This document shows positions 48,701 through 61,380 of a stretch of DNA of 64,000 bases, piece after piece. The DNA comes from Tupaia tana (lineage: Eukaryota > Chordata > Mammalia > Scandentia > Tupaiidae). The notes under the pieces are model-generated. The model searched no databases. It was not told the DNA's origin and was given only the letters and a program-made list of their open reading frames with translations. How positions within the stretch are numbered: position 1 is the first letter of the stretch; every line of letters begins with the position of its first letter. The stretch is from assembly GCA_026018925.1 (NCBI GenBank), contig JAKSZU010000136.1, positions 62,001 through 126,000 on the forward strand, written 5' to 3'. Position numbers and translations under genes: made by a program.

Positions 48701-51664
48701 GAGAGTTGAGCCATTGTCTGAGAAGATTACACATGGATACTGGGAATTAGATATTTCAGGGCACAGGTGAAAGGAAGTTTTTCTACTCATAATTCAGCCT
48801 CCAGCAAGCAAAGCTAGTGTGGTAGGGAGCCCCTCTGGCCTTCTATCACTGTCTCTGTGTCTCTGAGGTCTCTGTCTCTCTCTGCTCCTCTCTCCTCATT
48901 TATTTTTGGTAATTTTTCCTTTTTACGATTTTTTAAAGGTAGAATTACTCTCTGGCTCTCAGCTCCATCTTTTGTTTTGTTAATAATCCCTTCTGCTCCT
49001 TTCTCCCAGGCAGGAGAGTTGAGCCAATCTCTGAGAAGATTCCACATGGATACTGGGAACTAGATATTTCAGGGCACAGGCGAAATGAAGATTTTCTACT
49101 CATAATTCAGCCTCTAGCAAGCAAAGCTAGTGTGGTAGGGAGCCCCTCTGGCCTTCTATCCCTGTGCCTGTGTCTCTGAGTTCTCTGTCTCTCTCTGCTC
49201 CTTTCTCCCCTTTTTTTTGGTAATTTTTCCTTTTTACGATTTTTTTAAAGGTAGAATTTCTCTCTGGCTGTCAGCTCCATCTTTTGTTTTGTTAATAAGC
49301 CCTTCTGCTCCTTTTTCTCAGGCAGGAGAGATGAGCCATTCTCTGAGAAGTTTCCACATGGATACTGGGAACAAGATATTTCAGGGCACAGGCGAAATGA
49401 AGATTTTCAACTCATAATTCAGCCTCCAGCAAGGAAAGCTAGTGTGGTAGGGAGCCCCTCTGGCCTTCTATCCCTGTCTCTCTGTCTCTGAGGTCTCTGT
49501 CTCTCTCTGCTCTTGTCTCTTCATTTTTTTTGATAATTTTTCCTTTTTACGATTTTTTTAAAGGTAGAATTTCTCTCTGGCTCTCAGCTCCATCTTTTGT
49601 TTTGTTAATAAGCCCTTCTGCTCCTTTCTCCCAGGCAGGAGAGTTGAGCCATTCTCTGAGAAGATTCCACATGGATACTGGGAACTAGATATTTCAGGGC
49701 ACAGGCGAAATGAAGATTTTCTACTCATAATTCAGCCTCCAGCAAGCAAAGCTAGTGTGGTAGGGAGCCCCTCTGGCCTTCTATACCTGTCTCTGTGTCT
49801 CTGTGGTCTCTGTCTCTCTCTGCTCCTGTCTCCTCATTTTTTTTGGTAATTTTTCCTTTTTACGATTTTTTTAAAGTTAGAATTTCTCTCTGGCTCTCAG
49901 CTCCATCTTTTGTTCTGTTTATAAGCCCTTCTGCTCCTTTCTCCCAGGCAGGAGAGTTGAGACATTCTCTGAGAAGATTCCACATGGATACTGGGAACTA
50001 GATATTTCAGGGCACAGGCGTAATGAAGATTTTCTACTCATAATTCAGCCTCCAGCAAGCAAAGCTAGTGTGGTAGGGAGCCCCTCTGGCCTTCTATCCC
50101 TGTCTCTGTTTCTCTGAGGTCTCTGTCTCACTCTGCTCCTGTCTCCTCATTTTTTTTTGGTAATTTTTCTTTTTTACGATTTTTTTAAAGGTAGAATTTC
50201 TCTCGGGCTCTCAGCTCCATCTTTTGTTTTGTTAATAAGCCCTTCTGCTCCTTTCTCCCAGGCAGGAGAGTTGAGCCATTCTCTGAGAAGATACAACATG
50301 GATACTGGGAACTAGATATTTCAGGTCACAGGCGAAATGATGATTTTCTACTCATAATTCAGCCTCCAGCAAGCAAAGCTAGTGTGGTAGGGAGCTCTTC
50401 TGGCCTTCTATACCTGTCTTTGTGTCTCTGAGGTCTCTGTCTCTCTCTGCTCCTGTCTCCTCATTTTTTTGGTAATTTTTCATTTTTACGATTTTATTAA
50501 AGGTAGGATTTCTCTCTGGCTCTCAGCTCCTTCTTTTGTTTTGTTAATAAGCCCTTCTTCTCCTTTCTCCCAGGCAGGAGAGTTGAGCCATTCTCTGAGA
50601 AGATTCCACATGGATACTGGGAACTAGATATTTCAGGGCACAGGCGAAATGAAGATTTTCTACTCATAATTGAGCCTCCAGCCAGCAAAGCTAGTGTGGT
50701 AGGGAGCCCCTCTGGCCTTCTATCCCTGTCTCTGTGTCTCTGAGTTCTCTGTCTCTCTCTGCTCCAGTCTCCACATGATTTTTTTGGTAATTTTTCGTTT
50801 TTACGATTTTTTTAAAGGTAGAATTTCTCTCTGGCTCTCAGCTCCATCTTTTGTTTTGTTAATAAGCCCTTCTGCTCCTTTCTCCCAGGCAGGAGAGTTG
50901 AGCCATTGTCTGAGAAGGTTACACATGGATACTGGGAACTAGATATTTCAGGGCACAGGTGAAAGGAAGATTTTCTACTCATTATTCAGCCTCCAGCAAG
51001 CAAAGCTAGTGTGGTAGGGAGCCCCTCTGGCCTTCTATCCCTTTCTCTGTGTTCTGAGGTCTCTGTCTCTCTCTGCTCCTGTCTCCTCATTTTATTTTGA
51101 TAATTTTTCCTTTTTACTATATATTTAAAGGTAGAATTTCTCTCTGGCTTTCAGCTCCATCTTTTGTTTTGTTAATAAGCCCTTCTGCTCCTTTCTCCCA
51201 TGCAAGAGAGTTGAGCCATTCTCTGAGAAGATTCCACATGGATACTGGGAACTAGATATTTCAGGGCACAGGCGAAATGAAGATTTCCTACTCATAATTC
51301 AGCCTCCAGCAAGCAAAGCTAGTGTGGTAGGGAGCCCCTATGGCCTTCTATACCTGTCTCTGTGTCTCTGAGGTCTCTGTCTCTCTCTGCTCCTGCCTCC
51401 TCATTTTTTTTGGTAATTTTTCCTTTTTACGATTTTTTTAAAGGTAGAATTTCTCTCTGGCTCTCAGCTCCTTCTTTTTTTTTGTTAATAAGCCCTTCTG
51501 CTCCTTTCTCCCAGGCAGGAGAGTTGAGCCATTCTCTGAGAAGATTCCACATGGATACTGGGAACTAGATATTTCAGGGCACAGGCGAAATGAAGATTTT
51601 CTACTCATAATTCAGCCTCCAGCAAGCAAAGCTAGTGTGGTAGGGAGCCCCTCTGGCCTTCTAT
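45715..51664 (+). repeat. Right 19-unit higher-order repeat, copy A (5.95 kb)
   Basis: The order M-Q-H-R-D-W and following units repeats at +5953 bp. Paired markers are GAAATAAAG (45946 and 51899), CTCTCGGCTCCAG (46995 and 52947), TTAATATATATTTAAAG (47355 and 53309), TTAATAGGCCC (48353 and 54307) and AATAATCCC (48984 and 54938). The unit order differs from the left 19-unit repeat although the length is about the same. Confidence 0.88.
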
Positions 51665-54600
51665 CCCTGTGCCTGTGTCTCTGAGGTCTCTGTCTCTCTC
51701 TGCTCTTGTCTCCCCTTTTTTTTGGTAATTTTTCCTTTTTACGATTTTTTTAAAGGTAGAATTTCTTTCTGGCTGTCAGCTCCATCTTTTGTTTTGTTAA
51801 TAAGCCCTTCTGCTCCTTTTTCTCAGGCAGGAGAGATGAGCCATTCTTTGAGAAGTTTCCACATGGATACTGGGAACAAGATATTTCAGGGCACAGGTGA
51901 AATAAAGATTTTCAACTCATAATTCAGCCTCCAGCAAGCAAAGCTAGTGTGGTAGGGAGCCCCTCTGGCCTTCTATCCCTGTCTCTCTGTCTCTGAGGTC
52001 TCTGTCTCTCTCTGCTCCTGTCTCCTCATTTTTTTTGGTAATTTTTCATTTTTATGATTTTTTTAAAGGTAGAATTTCTCTCTGGCTCTCAGCTCCATCT
52101 TTTGTTCTGTTAATAAGCCCTTCTGCTCCTTTCTCCCAGGCAGGAGAGTTGAGCCATTCTCTGAGAAGATTCCACATGGATACGGGGAACTAGATATTTC
52201 AGGGCACAGGCGTAATGAAGATTTTCTACTCATAATTCAGCCTCCAGCAAGCAAAGCTAGTGTGGTAGGGAGCCCCTCTGGCCTTCTATCCCTGTCTCTG
52301 TTTCTCTGAGGTCTCTGTCTCACTCTGCTCCTGTCTCCTCATTTTTTTTTGGTAATTTTTCCTTTTTACGATTTTTTTAAAGGTAGAATTTCTCTCTGGC
52401 TCTCAGCTCCATCTTTTGTTTTGTTAATAAGCCCTTCTGCTCCTTTCTCCCAGGCAGGAGAGTTGAGCCATTCTCTGAGAAGATACAACATGTATACTGG
52501 GAACTAGATATTTCAGGGCACAGGCGAAATAATGATTTTCTACTCATAATTCAGCCTCCAGCAAGCAAAGCTAGTGTGGTAGGGAGCTCCTCTGGCCTTC
52601 TATACCTGTCTCTGTGTCTCTGAGGTCTTTGTCTCTCTCTGCTCCTGTCTCCTCATTTTTTTGGTAATTTTTCATTTTTACGATTTTATTAAAGGTAGGA
52701 TTTCTCTCTGGCTCTCAGCTCCTTCTTTTGTTTTGTTAATAAGCCCTTCTTCTCCTTTCTCCCAGGCAGGAGAGTTGAGCCATTCTCTGAGAAGATTCCA
52801 CATGGATACTGGGAACTAGATATTTCAGGGCACAGGCGAAATGAAGATTTTCTACTCATAATTGAGCCTCCAGCAAGCAAAGCTAGTGTGGTAGGGAGCC
52901 CCTCTGGCCTTCTATCCCTGTCTCTGTTTCTCTGAGTTCCCTGTCTCTCTCGGCTCCAGTCTCCACATGATTTTTTTGGTAATTTTTCGTTTTTACGATT
53001 TTTTTAAAGGTAGAATTTCTCTCGGGCTCTCAGCTCCATCTTTTGTTTTGTTAATAAGCCCTTCTGCTCCTTTCTCCCAGGCAGGAGAGTTGAGCCATTG
53101 TCTGAGAAGATTACACATGGATACTGGGAACTAGATATTTCAGGGCACAGGTGAAAGGAAGATTTTCTACTCATAATTCAGCCTCCAGCAAGCAAAGCCA
53201 GTGTGGTAGGGAGCCCCTCTGGCCTTCTATCCCTTTCTCTGTGTTTCTGAGGTCTCTGTCTCTCTCTGCTCCTGTCTCCTCATTTTATTTTGATAATTTT
53301 TCCTTTTTAATATATATTTAAAGGTAGAATTTCTCTCTGGCTTTCAGCTCCATCTTTTGTTTTGTTAATAAGCCCTTCTGCTCCTTTCTCCCAGGCAGGA
53401 GAGTTGAGCCATTCTCTGAGAAGATTCCACATGGATACTGGGAACTAGATATTTCAGGGCACAGGCGAAATGAAGATTTCCTACTCATAATTCAGCCTCC
53501 AGCAAGCAAAGCTAGTGTGGTAGGGAGCCCCTATGGCCTTCTATCCCTGTCTCTGTGTCTCTGAGGTCTCTGTCTCCCTCTGCTCCTGCCTCCTCATTTT
53601 TTTTGGTAATTTTTCCTTTTTACGATTTTTTTAAAGGTAGAATTTCTCTCTGGCTCTCAGCTCCTTCTTTTTTTTTGTTAATAAGCCCTTCTTCTCCTTT
53701 CTCCCAGGCAGGAGAGTTGAGCCATTCTCTGAGAAGATTCCACATGGATACTGGGAACTAGATATTTCAGGGCACAGGCGAAATGAAGATTTTCTACTCA
53801 TAATTCAGCCTCCAGCAAGCAAAGCTAGTGTGGTAGGGAGCCCCTCTGTCTTTCTATCCCTGTCTCTGTGTCTCTGAGGTCTCTGTCTCTCTCTGCTCCA
53901 GTCTCCACATGTTTTTTTTGGTAATTTTTCCTTTTTACGATTTTTTTAAAGGTAGAATTTCCCTCTGGCTCTCAGCTCCATCTTTTGTTTTGTTAATAAG
54001 CCCTTCTGCTCCTTTCTCCCAGGCAGGAGAGTTGAGCCATTCTCTGAGAAGTTTCCACATGGATACTCGGAACTAGATATTTCAGGGCACAGGGGAAATG
54101 AAGATTTTCTACTCATAATTCAGCCTCCAGCAAGCAAAGCTAGTGTGGTAGGGAGCCCCTCTGGCCTTCTATCCCTGTCTCTGTGTCTCTGAGGTCTCTG
54201 TCTCTCTCTGCTCCTGTGTCCTCATTTTTTTTGGTAATTTTTTCCTTTTTACGATTTTTTTAAAGGTAGAATTTCTCTCTGGCTCTCAGCTCCTTCTTTT
54301 TTTTTGTTAATAGGCCCTTCTTCTCCTTTCTCCCAGGCAGGAGAGTTGAGCCATTCTCTGAGAAGGTTCCACATGGATACTGGGAACTAGATATTTCAGG
54401 GCACAGGCGAAATGAAGATTTTCTACTCATAATTCAGCCTCCAGCAAGCAAAGCTAGGGTGGTAGGGAGCCCCTCTGGCCTTCTATCCCTGTCTCTGTGT
54501 CTCTGAGGTCTTTTTCTCTCTCTGCTCCTGTCTCCTCATATTTTTTTGGTAATTTTTCTTTTTTAAGATTTTTTTAAAGGTAGAATTTCCCTCTGGCTCT

Positions 54601-57015
54601 CAGCTCCATCTTTTGTTTTGTTAATAAGCCCTTCTTCTCCTTTCTCCCAGGCAGGAGAGTTGAGCCATTGTCTGAGAAGATTACACATGGATACTGGGAA
54701 CTAGGTATTTCAGGGCACAGGTGAAAGGAAGTTTTTCTACTCATAATTCAGCCTCCAGCAAGCAAAGCTAGTGTGGTAGGGAGCCCCTCTGGCCTTCTAT
54801 CACTGTCTCTGTGTCTCTGAGGTCTCTGTCTCTCTCTGCTCCTCTCTCCTCATTTATATTTGGTAATTTTTCCTTTTTACGATTTTTTAAAGGTAGAATT
54901 ACTCTCTGGCTCTCAGCTCCATCTTTTGTTTTGTTAATAATCCCTTCTGCTCCTTTCTCCCAGGCAGGAGAGTTGAGCCAATCTCTGAGAAGATTCCACA
55001 TGGATACTGGGAACTAGATATTTCAGGGCACAGGCGAAATGAAGATTTTCTACTCATAATTCAGCCTCTAGCAAGCAAAGCTAGTGTGGTAGGGAGCCCC
55101 TCTGGCCTTCTATCCCTGTGCCTGTGTCTCTGAGTTCTCTGTCTCTCTCTGCTCCTTTCTCCCCTTTTTTTTGGTAATTTTTCCTTTTTACGATTTTTTT
55201 AAAGGTAGAATTTCTCTCTGGCTGTCAGCTCCATCTTTTGTTTTGTTAATAAGCCCTTCTGCTCCTTTTTCTCAGGCAGGAGAGATGAGCCATTCTCTGA
55301 GAAGTTTCCACATGGATACTGGGAACAAGATATTTCAGGGCACAGGCGAAATGAAGATTTTCAACTCATAATTCAGCCTCCAGCAAGTAAAGCTAGTGTG
55401 GTAGGGAGCCCCTCTGGCCTTCTATCCCTGTCTCTCTGTCTCTGAGGTCTCTGTCTCTCTCTGCTCTTGTCTCTTCATTTTTTTTGATAATTTTTCCTTT
55501 TTACGATTTTTTTAAAGGTAGAATTTCTCTCTGGCTCTCAGCTCCATCTTTTGTTTTGTTAATAAGCCCTTCTGCTCCTTTCTCCCAGGCAGGAGAGTTG
55601 AGCCATTCTCTGAGAAGATTCCACATGGATACTGGGAACTAGATATTTCAGGGCACAGGCGAAATGAAGATTTTCTACTCATAATTCAGCCTCCAGCAAG
55701 CAAAGCTAGTGTGGTAGGGAGCCCCTCTGGCCTTCTATACCTGTCTCTGTGTCTCTGTGGTCTCTGTCTCTCTCTGCTCCTGTCTCCCCTTTTTTTTTGG
55801 TAATTTTTCCTTTTTACGATTTTTTTAAAGTTAGAATTTCTCTCTGGCTCTCAGCTCCATCTTTTGTTCTGTTAATAAGCCCTTCTGCTCCTTTCTCCCA
55901 GGCAGGAGAGTTGAGACATTCTCTGAGAAGATTCCACATGGATACTGGGAACTAGATATTTCAGGGCACAGGCGTAATGAAGATTTTCTACTCATAATTC
56001 AGCCTCCAGCAAGCAAAGCTAGTGTGGTAGGGAGCCCCTCTGGCCTTCTATCCCTGTCTCTGTTTCTCTGAGGTCTCTGTCTCACTCTGCTCCTGTCTCC
56101 TCATTTTTTTTTGGTAATTTTTCCTTTTTACGATTTTTTTAAAGGTAGAATTTCTCTCTGGCTCTCAGCTCCATCTTTTGTTTTGTTAATAAGCCCTTCT
56201 GCTCCTTTCTCCCAGGCAGGAGAGTTGAGCCATTCTCTGAGAAGATACAACATGGATACTGGGAACTAGATATTTCAGGTCACAGGCGAAATGATGATTT
56301 TCTACTCATAATTCAGCCTCCAGCAAGCAAAGCTAGTGTGGTAGGGAGCTCCTCTGGCCTTCTATACCTGTCTTTGTGTCTCTGAGGTCTCTGTCTCTCT
56401 CTGCTCCTGTCTCCTCATTTTTTTGGTAATTTTTCATTTTTACGATTTTATTAAAGGTAGGATTTCTCTCTGGCTCTCAGCTCCTTCTTTTGTTTTGTTA
56501 ATAAGCCCTTCTTCTCCTTTCTCCCAGGCAGGAGAGTTGAGCCATTCTCTGAGAAGATTCCACATGGATACTGGGAACTAGATATTTCAGGGCACAGGCG
56601 AAATGAAGATTTTCTACTCATAATTGAGCCTCCAGCCAGCAAAGCTAGTGTGGTAGGGAGCCCCTCTGGCCTTCTATCCCTGTCTCTGTGTCTCTGAGTT
56701 CTCTGTCTCTCTCTGCTCCAGTCTCCACATGATTTTTTTGGTAATTTTTCGTTTTTACGATTTTTTTAAAGGTAGAATTTCTCTCTGGCTCTCAGCTCCA
56801 TCTTTTGTTTTGTTAATAAGCCCTTCTGCTCCTTTCTCCTAGGCAGGAGAGTTGAGCCATTGTCTGAGAAGATTACACATGGATACTTGGAACTAGATAT
56901 TTCAGGGCACAGGTGAAAGGAAGATATTCTACTCATAATTCAGCCTCCAGCAAGCAAAGCTAGTGTGGTAGGGAGCCCCTCTGGCCTTCTATCCCTTTCT
57001 CTGTGTTCTGAGGTC
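51665..57015 (+). repeat. Right 19-unit higher-order repeat, copy B (ends one unit early)
   Basis: The block aligns with copy A at an offset of 5953-5954 bp up to about 57.0 kb. At about 57000-57050 the GTGTTCTGAGG entry of a W unit runs straight into CTCCTGCCTCC, which in copy A belongs to the next unit about 313 bp further on. This is a clean one-unit loss. Very few other differences are seen. Confidence 0.86.
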
Positions 57016-58560
57016 TCTGTCTCTCTCTGCTCCTGCCTCCTCATTTTTTTTGGTAATTTTTCCTTTTTACGATTTTTTTAAAGGTAGAATTTCTCTCTGG
57101 CTCTCAGCTCCTTCTTTTTTTTTGTTAATAAGCCCTTCTTCTCCTTTCTCCCAGGCAGGAGAGTTGAGCCATTCTCTGAGAAGATTCCACATGGATACTG
57201 GGAACTAGATATTTCAGGGCACAGGCGAAATGAAGATTTTCTACTCATAATTCAGCCTCCAGCAAGCAAAGCTAGTGTGGTAGGGAGGCCCTCTGGCCTT
57301 CTATCCCTGTCTCTGTGTCTCTGAGGTCTTTGTCTCTCTCTGCTCCTGTCTCATCATATTTTTTTGGTAATTTTTCCTTTTTACGATTTTTTTAAAGGTA
57401 GAATTTCCCTCTGGCTCTCAGCTCCATCTTTTGTTTTGTTAATAAGCCCTTCTGCTCCTTTCTCCCAGGCAGGAGAGTTGAGCCATTCTCTGAGAAGATT
57501 CCACATGGATACTGAGAACTAGATATTTCAGGGCACAGGTGAAAGGAAGATTTTCTACTCATAATTCAGCCTCCAGCAAGCAAAGCTAGTGTGGTAGGGA
57601 GCCCCTCTGGCCTTCTATCCCAGTCTCTGTGACTCTGAGGTCTCTGTCTCTCTCTGCTCCTTTCTCCTCTTTTTTTTTTGGTAATTTTTCCTTTTTACGA
57701 TTTTATTAAAGGTAGAATTTCTCCCTGGCTCTCAGCTCCTTCTTTTGTTTTGTTAATAAGCCCTTCTGCTCCTTTCTCCCAGGCAGGAGAGTTGAGCCAT
57801 TCTCTGAGAAGATTCCACATGGATACTGGGAACTAGATATTTCAGGGCACAGGCGAAATGAAGATTTTCTACTCATAATTCAGCCTCCAGCAAGCAAAGC
57901 TAGTGTGGCAGGGAGCCCCTCTGGCCTTCTATCCCTGTCTCTGTGTCTCTGAGGTCTCTGTCTCTCTCTGCTCCTGTCTCCTCATTTTTTTTGGTAATTT
58001 TTCGTTTTTACGATTTTATTAAGGGTAGAATTTCTCTCTGGCTCTCAGCTCCATGTTTTGTTTTGTTAATAAGCCCTTCTGCTCCTTTCTCCCAGGCAGG
58101 AGAGTTGAGCCATTCTCTGAGAAGATTCCACATGGATACTGGGAACTAGATATTTCAGGGCACTGGCGAAATGAAGATTTTCTACTCATAATTCAGCCTC
58201 CAGCAAGCAAAGCTAGTGTGGTAGGGAACCCCTCTGGCCTTCTATCACTGTCTGTGTGTCTCTGAGGTCTCTGTCTCTCTCTGCTCCTGTCTCGTCAATT
58301 TTTTGTAATTTTCCTTTTTACGATTTTTTTAAAGGTAGAATTTCTCTCTGGCTCTCAGCTCCATCTTTTGTTTTGTTAATAAGCCCTTCTGCTCCTTTCT
58401 CCCAGGCAGGAGAGTTGAGCCATTCTCTGAGAAGATTCCACATGGATACTGGGAAATAGATATTTCAGGGCACAGGCGAAATGAAGATTTTCTACTCATA
58501 ATTCAGCCTCCAGCAAGCAAAGCTAGTGTGGTAGGGAGCCCCTCTGTCCTTCTATCACTG
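57016..58560 (+). repeat. Mixed units between right-hand repeats
   Basis: Units resembling those near 30.0-30.3 kb (CATCATATTTTTTTGG near 57351) and 42-44 kb (ATTTTATTAAGGG near 58013, compare 42352) occupy this stretch. It contains array units only. Confidence 0.68.
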
Positions 58561-60500
58561 TCTCTGTGTCTCTGAGGTCTCTGTCTCTCTCTGCTCCTCT
58601 CTCCTCATTTATTTTTGGTAATTTTTCCTTTTTACGATTTTTTTAAAGGTAGAATTACTCTCTGGCACTCAGCTCCATCTTTTGTTTTGTTAATAAGCCC
58701 TTCTGCTCCTTTCTCCCAGGCAGGAGAGTTGAGCCAATCTCTGAGAAGATTCCACATGGATACTGGAAACTAGATATTTCAGGGCACAGGCGAAATGAAG
58801 ATTTCCTACTCATAATTCAGCCTCCAGCAAGCAAAGCTAGTGTGGTACGGAGCCCCTCTGGCCTTCTATCCCTGTGCCTGTGTCTCTGAGGTCTCTGTCT
58901 CTCTCTGCTCCTGTCTCCCCTTTTTTTTTGGTAATTTTTCCTTTCTACGATTTTTTTAAAGGTAGAATTTCTCTCTGGCTGTCAGCTCCATCTTTTGTTT
59001 TGTTAAGAAGCCCTTCTGCTCCTTTCTCTCAGGAAGGAGAGATGAGCCATTCTCTGAGAAGTTTCCACATGGATACTGGGAAAAAGATATTTCAGGGCAC
59101 CGGCGAAATGAAGATTTTCAACTCATAATTCAGCCTCCAGCAAGCAAAGCTAGTGTGGTAGGGAGCCCCTCTGGCCTTCTATCCCTGTCTCTGTGTCTCT
59201 GAGGTCTCTGTCTCTCCCTGCTCTTGTCTCTTCATTTTTTTTTGATAATTTTTCCTTTTTACGATTTTTTTAAAGGTAGAATTTCTCTCTGGCTCTCAGC
59301 TCCATCTTTTGTTTTGTTAATAAGCCCTTCTGCTCCTTTCTCCCAGGCAGGAGAGTTGAGCCATTCTCTGAGAAGATTCCACATGGATACTGGGAACTAG
59401 ATATTTCAGGGCACAGGCGAAATGAAGATTTTCTACTCATAATTCAGCCTCCAGCAAGCAAAGCTAGTGTGGTAGGGAGCCCCTCTGGCCTTCTATACCT
59501 GTCTCTGTGTCTCTGTGGTCTCTGTCTCTCTCTGCTCCTGTCTCCTCATTTTTTTGGTAATTTTTCCTTTTCACGATTTTTTTAAAGGTAGAATTTCTCT
59601 CTGGCTCTCAGCTCCATCTTTTGTTCTGTTAATAAGCCCTTCTGCTCCTTTCTCACAGGCAGGAGAGTTGAGACATTCTCTGAGAAGATTCCACATGGAT
59701 ACTGGGAACTAGATATTTCAGGACACAGGCGTAATGAAGATTTTCTACTCATAATTCAGCCTCCAGCAAGCAAAGCTAGTGTGGTAGGGAGCCCCTCTGG
59801 ACTTCTATCCCTGTCTCTGTTTCACTAAGGTCTCTGTCTCTCTCTGCTCCTGTATCCTCATTTTTTTTTGGTAATTTTTCCTTTTTACGTTGTTTTAAAG
59901 GTAGAATTTCTCTCTGGCTCTCAGCTCCATCTTTTGTTTTGTTAATAAGCATTTCTGCTCCTTTCTCCCAGGCAGGAGAGTTGAGCCATTCTCTGAGAAG
60001 ATACAACATGGATACTGGGAACTAGATATTTCAGGGCACTGGCGAAATGATGATTTTCTACTCATAATTCAGCCTCCAGCAAGCAAAGCTAGTGTGGTAG
60101 GGAGCTCCTCTGGCCTTCTATACCTGTCTCTGTGTCTCTGAGGTCTCTGTCTCTCTCTACTCCTGTGTCCTCATTTTTTTTGGTAATTTTTCATTTTTAC
60201 GATTTTATTAAAGGTAGGATTTCTCTCTGGCTCTCAGCTCCTTCATTTCTTTTGTTAATAAGCCCTTCTTCTCCTTTCTCCCAGGCAGGAGAGTTGAGCC
60301 ATTCTCTGAGAAGATTCCACATGGATACTGGGAACTAGATATTTCAGGGCACAGGCGAAATGAAGATTTTCTACTCATAATTGAGCCTCCAGCAAGCAAA
60401 GCTAGTGTGGTAGGGAGCCCCTCTGGCCTTCTATCCCTGTCTCTGTGTCTCTGAGTTCTCTGTCTCTCTCGGCTCCAGTCTCCACATGATTTTTTTGGTA
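58561..60500 (+). repeat. 9-unit-offset repeat, copy 1
   Basis: Order is a unit with GAATTACTCTCTGG and GAGCCAATCTC, then M, G, Q, H, R and D. The entry TCTCTGTGTCTCTGAGG at 58561 recurs at 61381, 2820 bp later. This copy is more diverged than the second: GTTAAGAAGCCC near 59003, AGGAAGGAGAG near 59031 and GGAAAAAGATATT near 59079 are all private. Confidence 0.78.
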
Positions 60501-61380
60501 ATTTTTCGTTTTTACGATTTTTTTAAAGGTAGAATTTCCCTCTGGCTCTCAGCTCCATCTTTTGTTTTGTTAATAAGCCCTTCTGCTCCTTTCTCCCAGG
60601 CAGGAGAGTTGAGCCATTCTCTGAGAAGATTCCACATGGATACTCGGAACTAGATATTTCAGGGCACAGGGGAAATGAAGATTTTCTACTCATAATTCAG
60701 CCTCCAGCAAGCAAAGCTAGTGTGGTAGGGAGCCCCTCTGGCCTTCTATCCCTGTCTCTGTGTCTCTGAGGTCTCTGTCTCTCTCTGCTCCTGTGTCCTC
60801 ATTTTTTTTGGTAATTTTTCCTTTTTACGATTTTTTTAAAGGTAGAATTTCTCTCTGGCTCTCAGCTCCTTCTTTTTTTTTGTTAATAGGCCCTTCTTCT
60901 CCTTTCTCCCAGGCAGGAGAGTTGAGCCATTCTCTGAGAAGATTCCACATGGATACTGGGAACTAGATATTTCAGGGCACAGGCGAAATGAAGATTTTCT
61001 ACTCATAATTCAGCCTCCAGCAAGCAAAGCTAGTGTGGTAGGGAGCCCCTCTGGCCTTCTATCCCTGTCTCTGTGTCTCTGAGGTCTTTTTCTCTCTCTG
61101 CTCCTGTCTCCTCATATTTTTTTGGTAATTTTTCTTTTTTAAGATTTTTTTAAAGGTAGAATTTCCTCTGGCTCTCAGCTCCATCTTTTGTTTTGTTAAT
61201 AAGCCCTTCTTCTCCTTTCTCCCAGGCAGGAGAGTTGAGCCATTGTCTGAGAAGATTACACATGGATACTGAGAACTAGATATTTCAGGGCACAGGTGAA
61301 AGGAAGTTTTTCTACTCATAATTCAGCCTCCAGCAAGCAAAGCTAGTGTGGTAGGGAGCCCCTCTGGCCTTCTATCACTG
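60501..61380 (+). repeat. D/P mosaic and two units copied from the 48-49 kb / 54-55 kb type
   Basis: The unit around 60430-60740 starts as D (CATGATTTTTTTGG) and ends as P (ACTCGGAAC, GGGGAAATG). The next units carry TTAATAGGCCC (near 60883) and TTTTTTAAGATTTTT (near 61135), matching 48353 and 48607. Confidence 0.75.
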
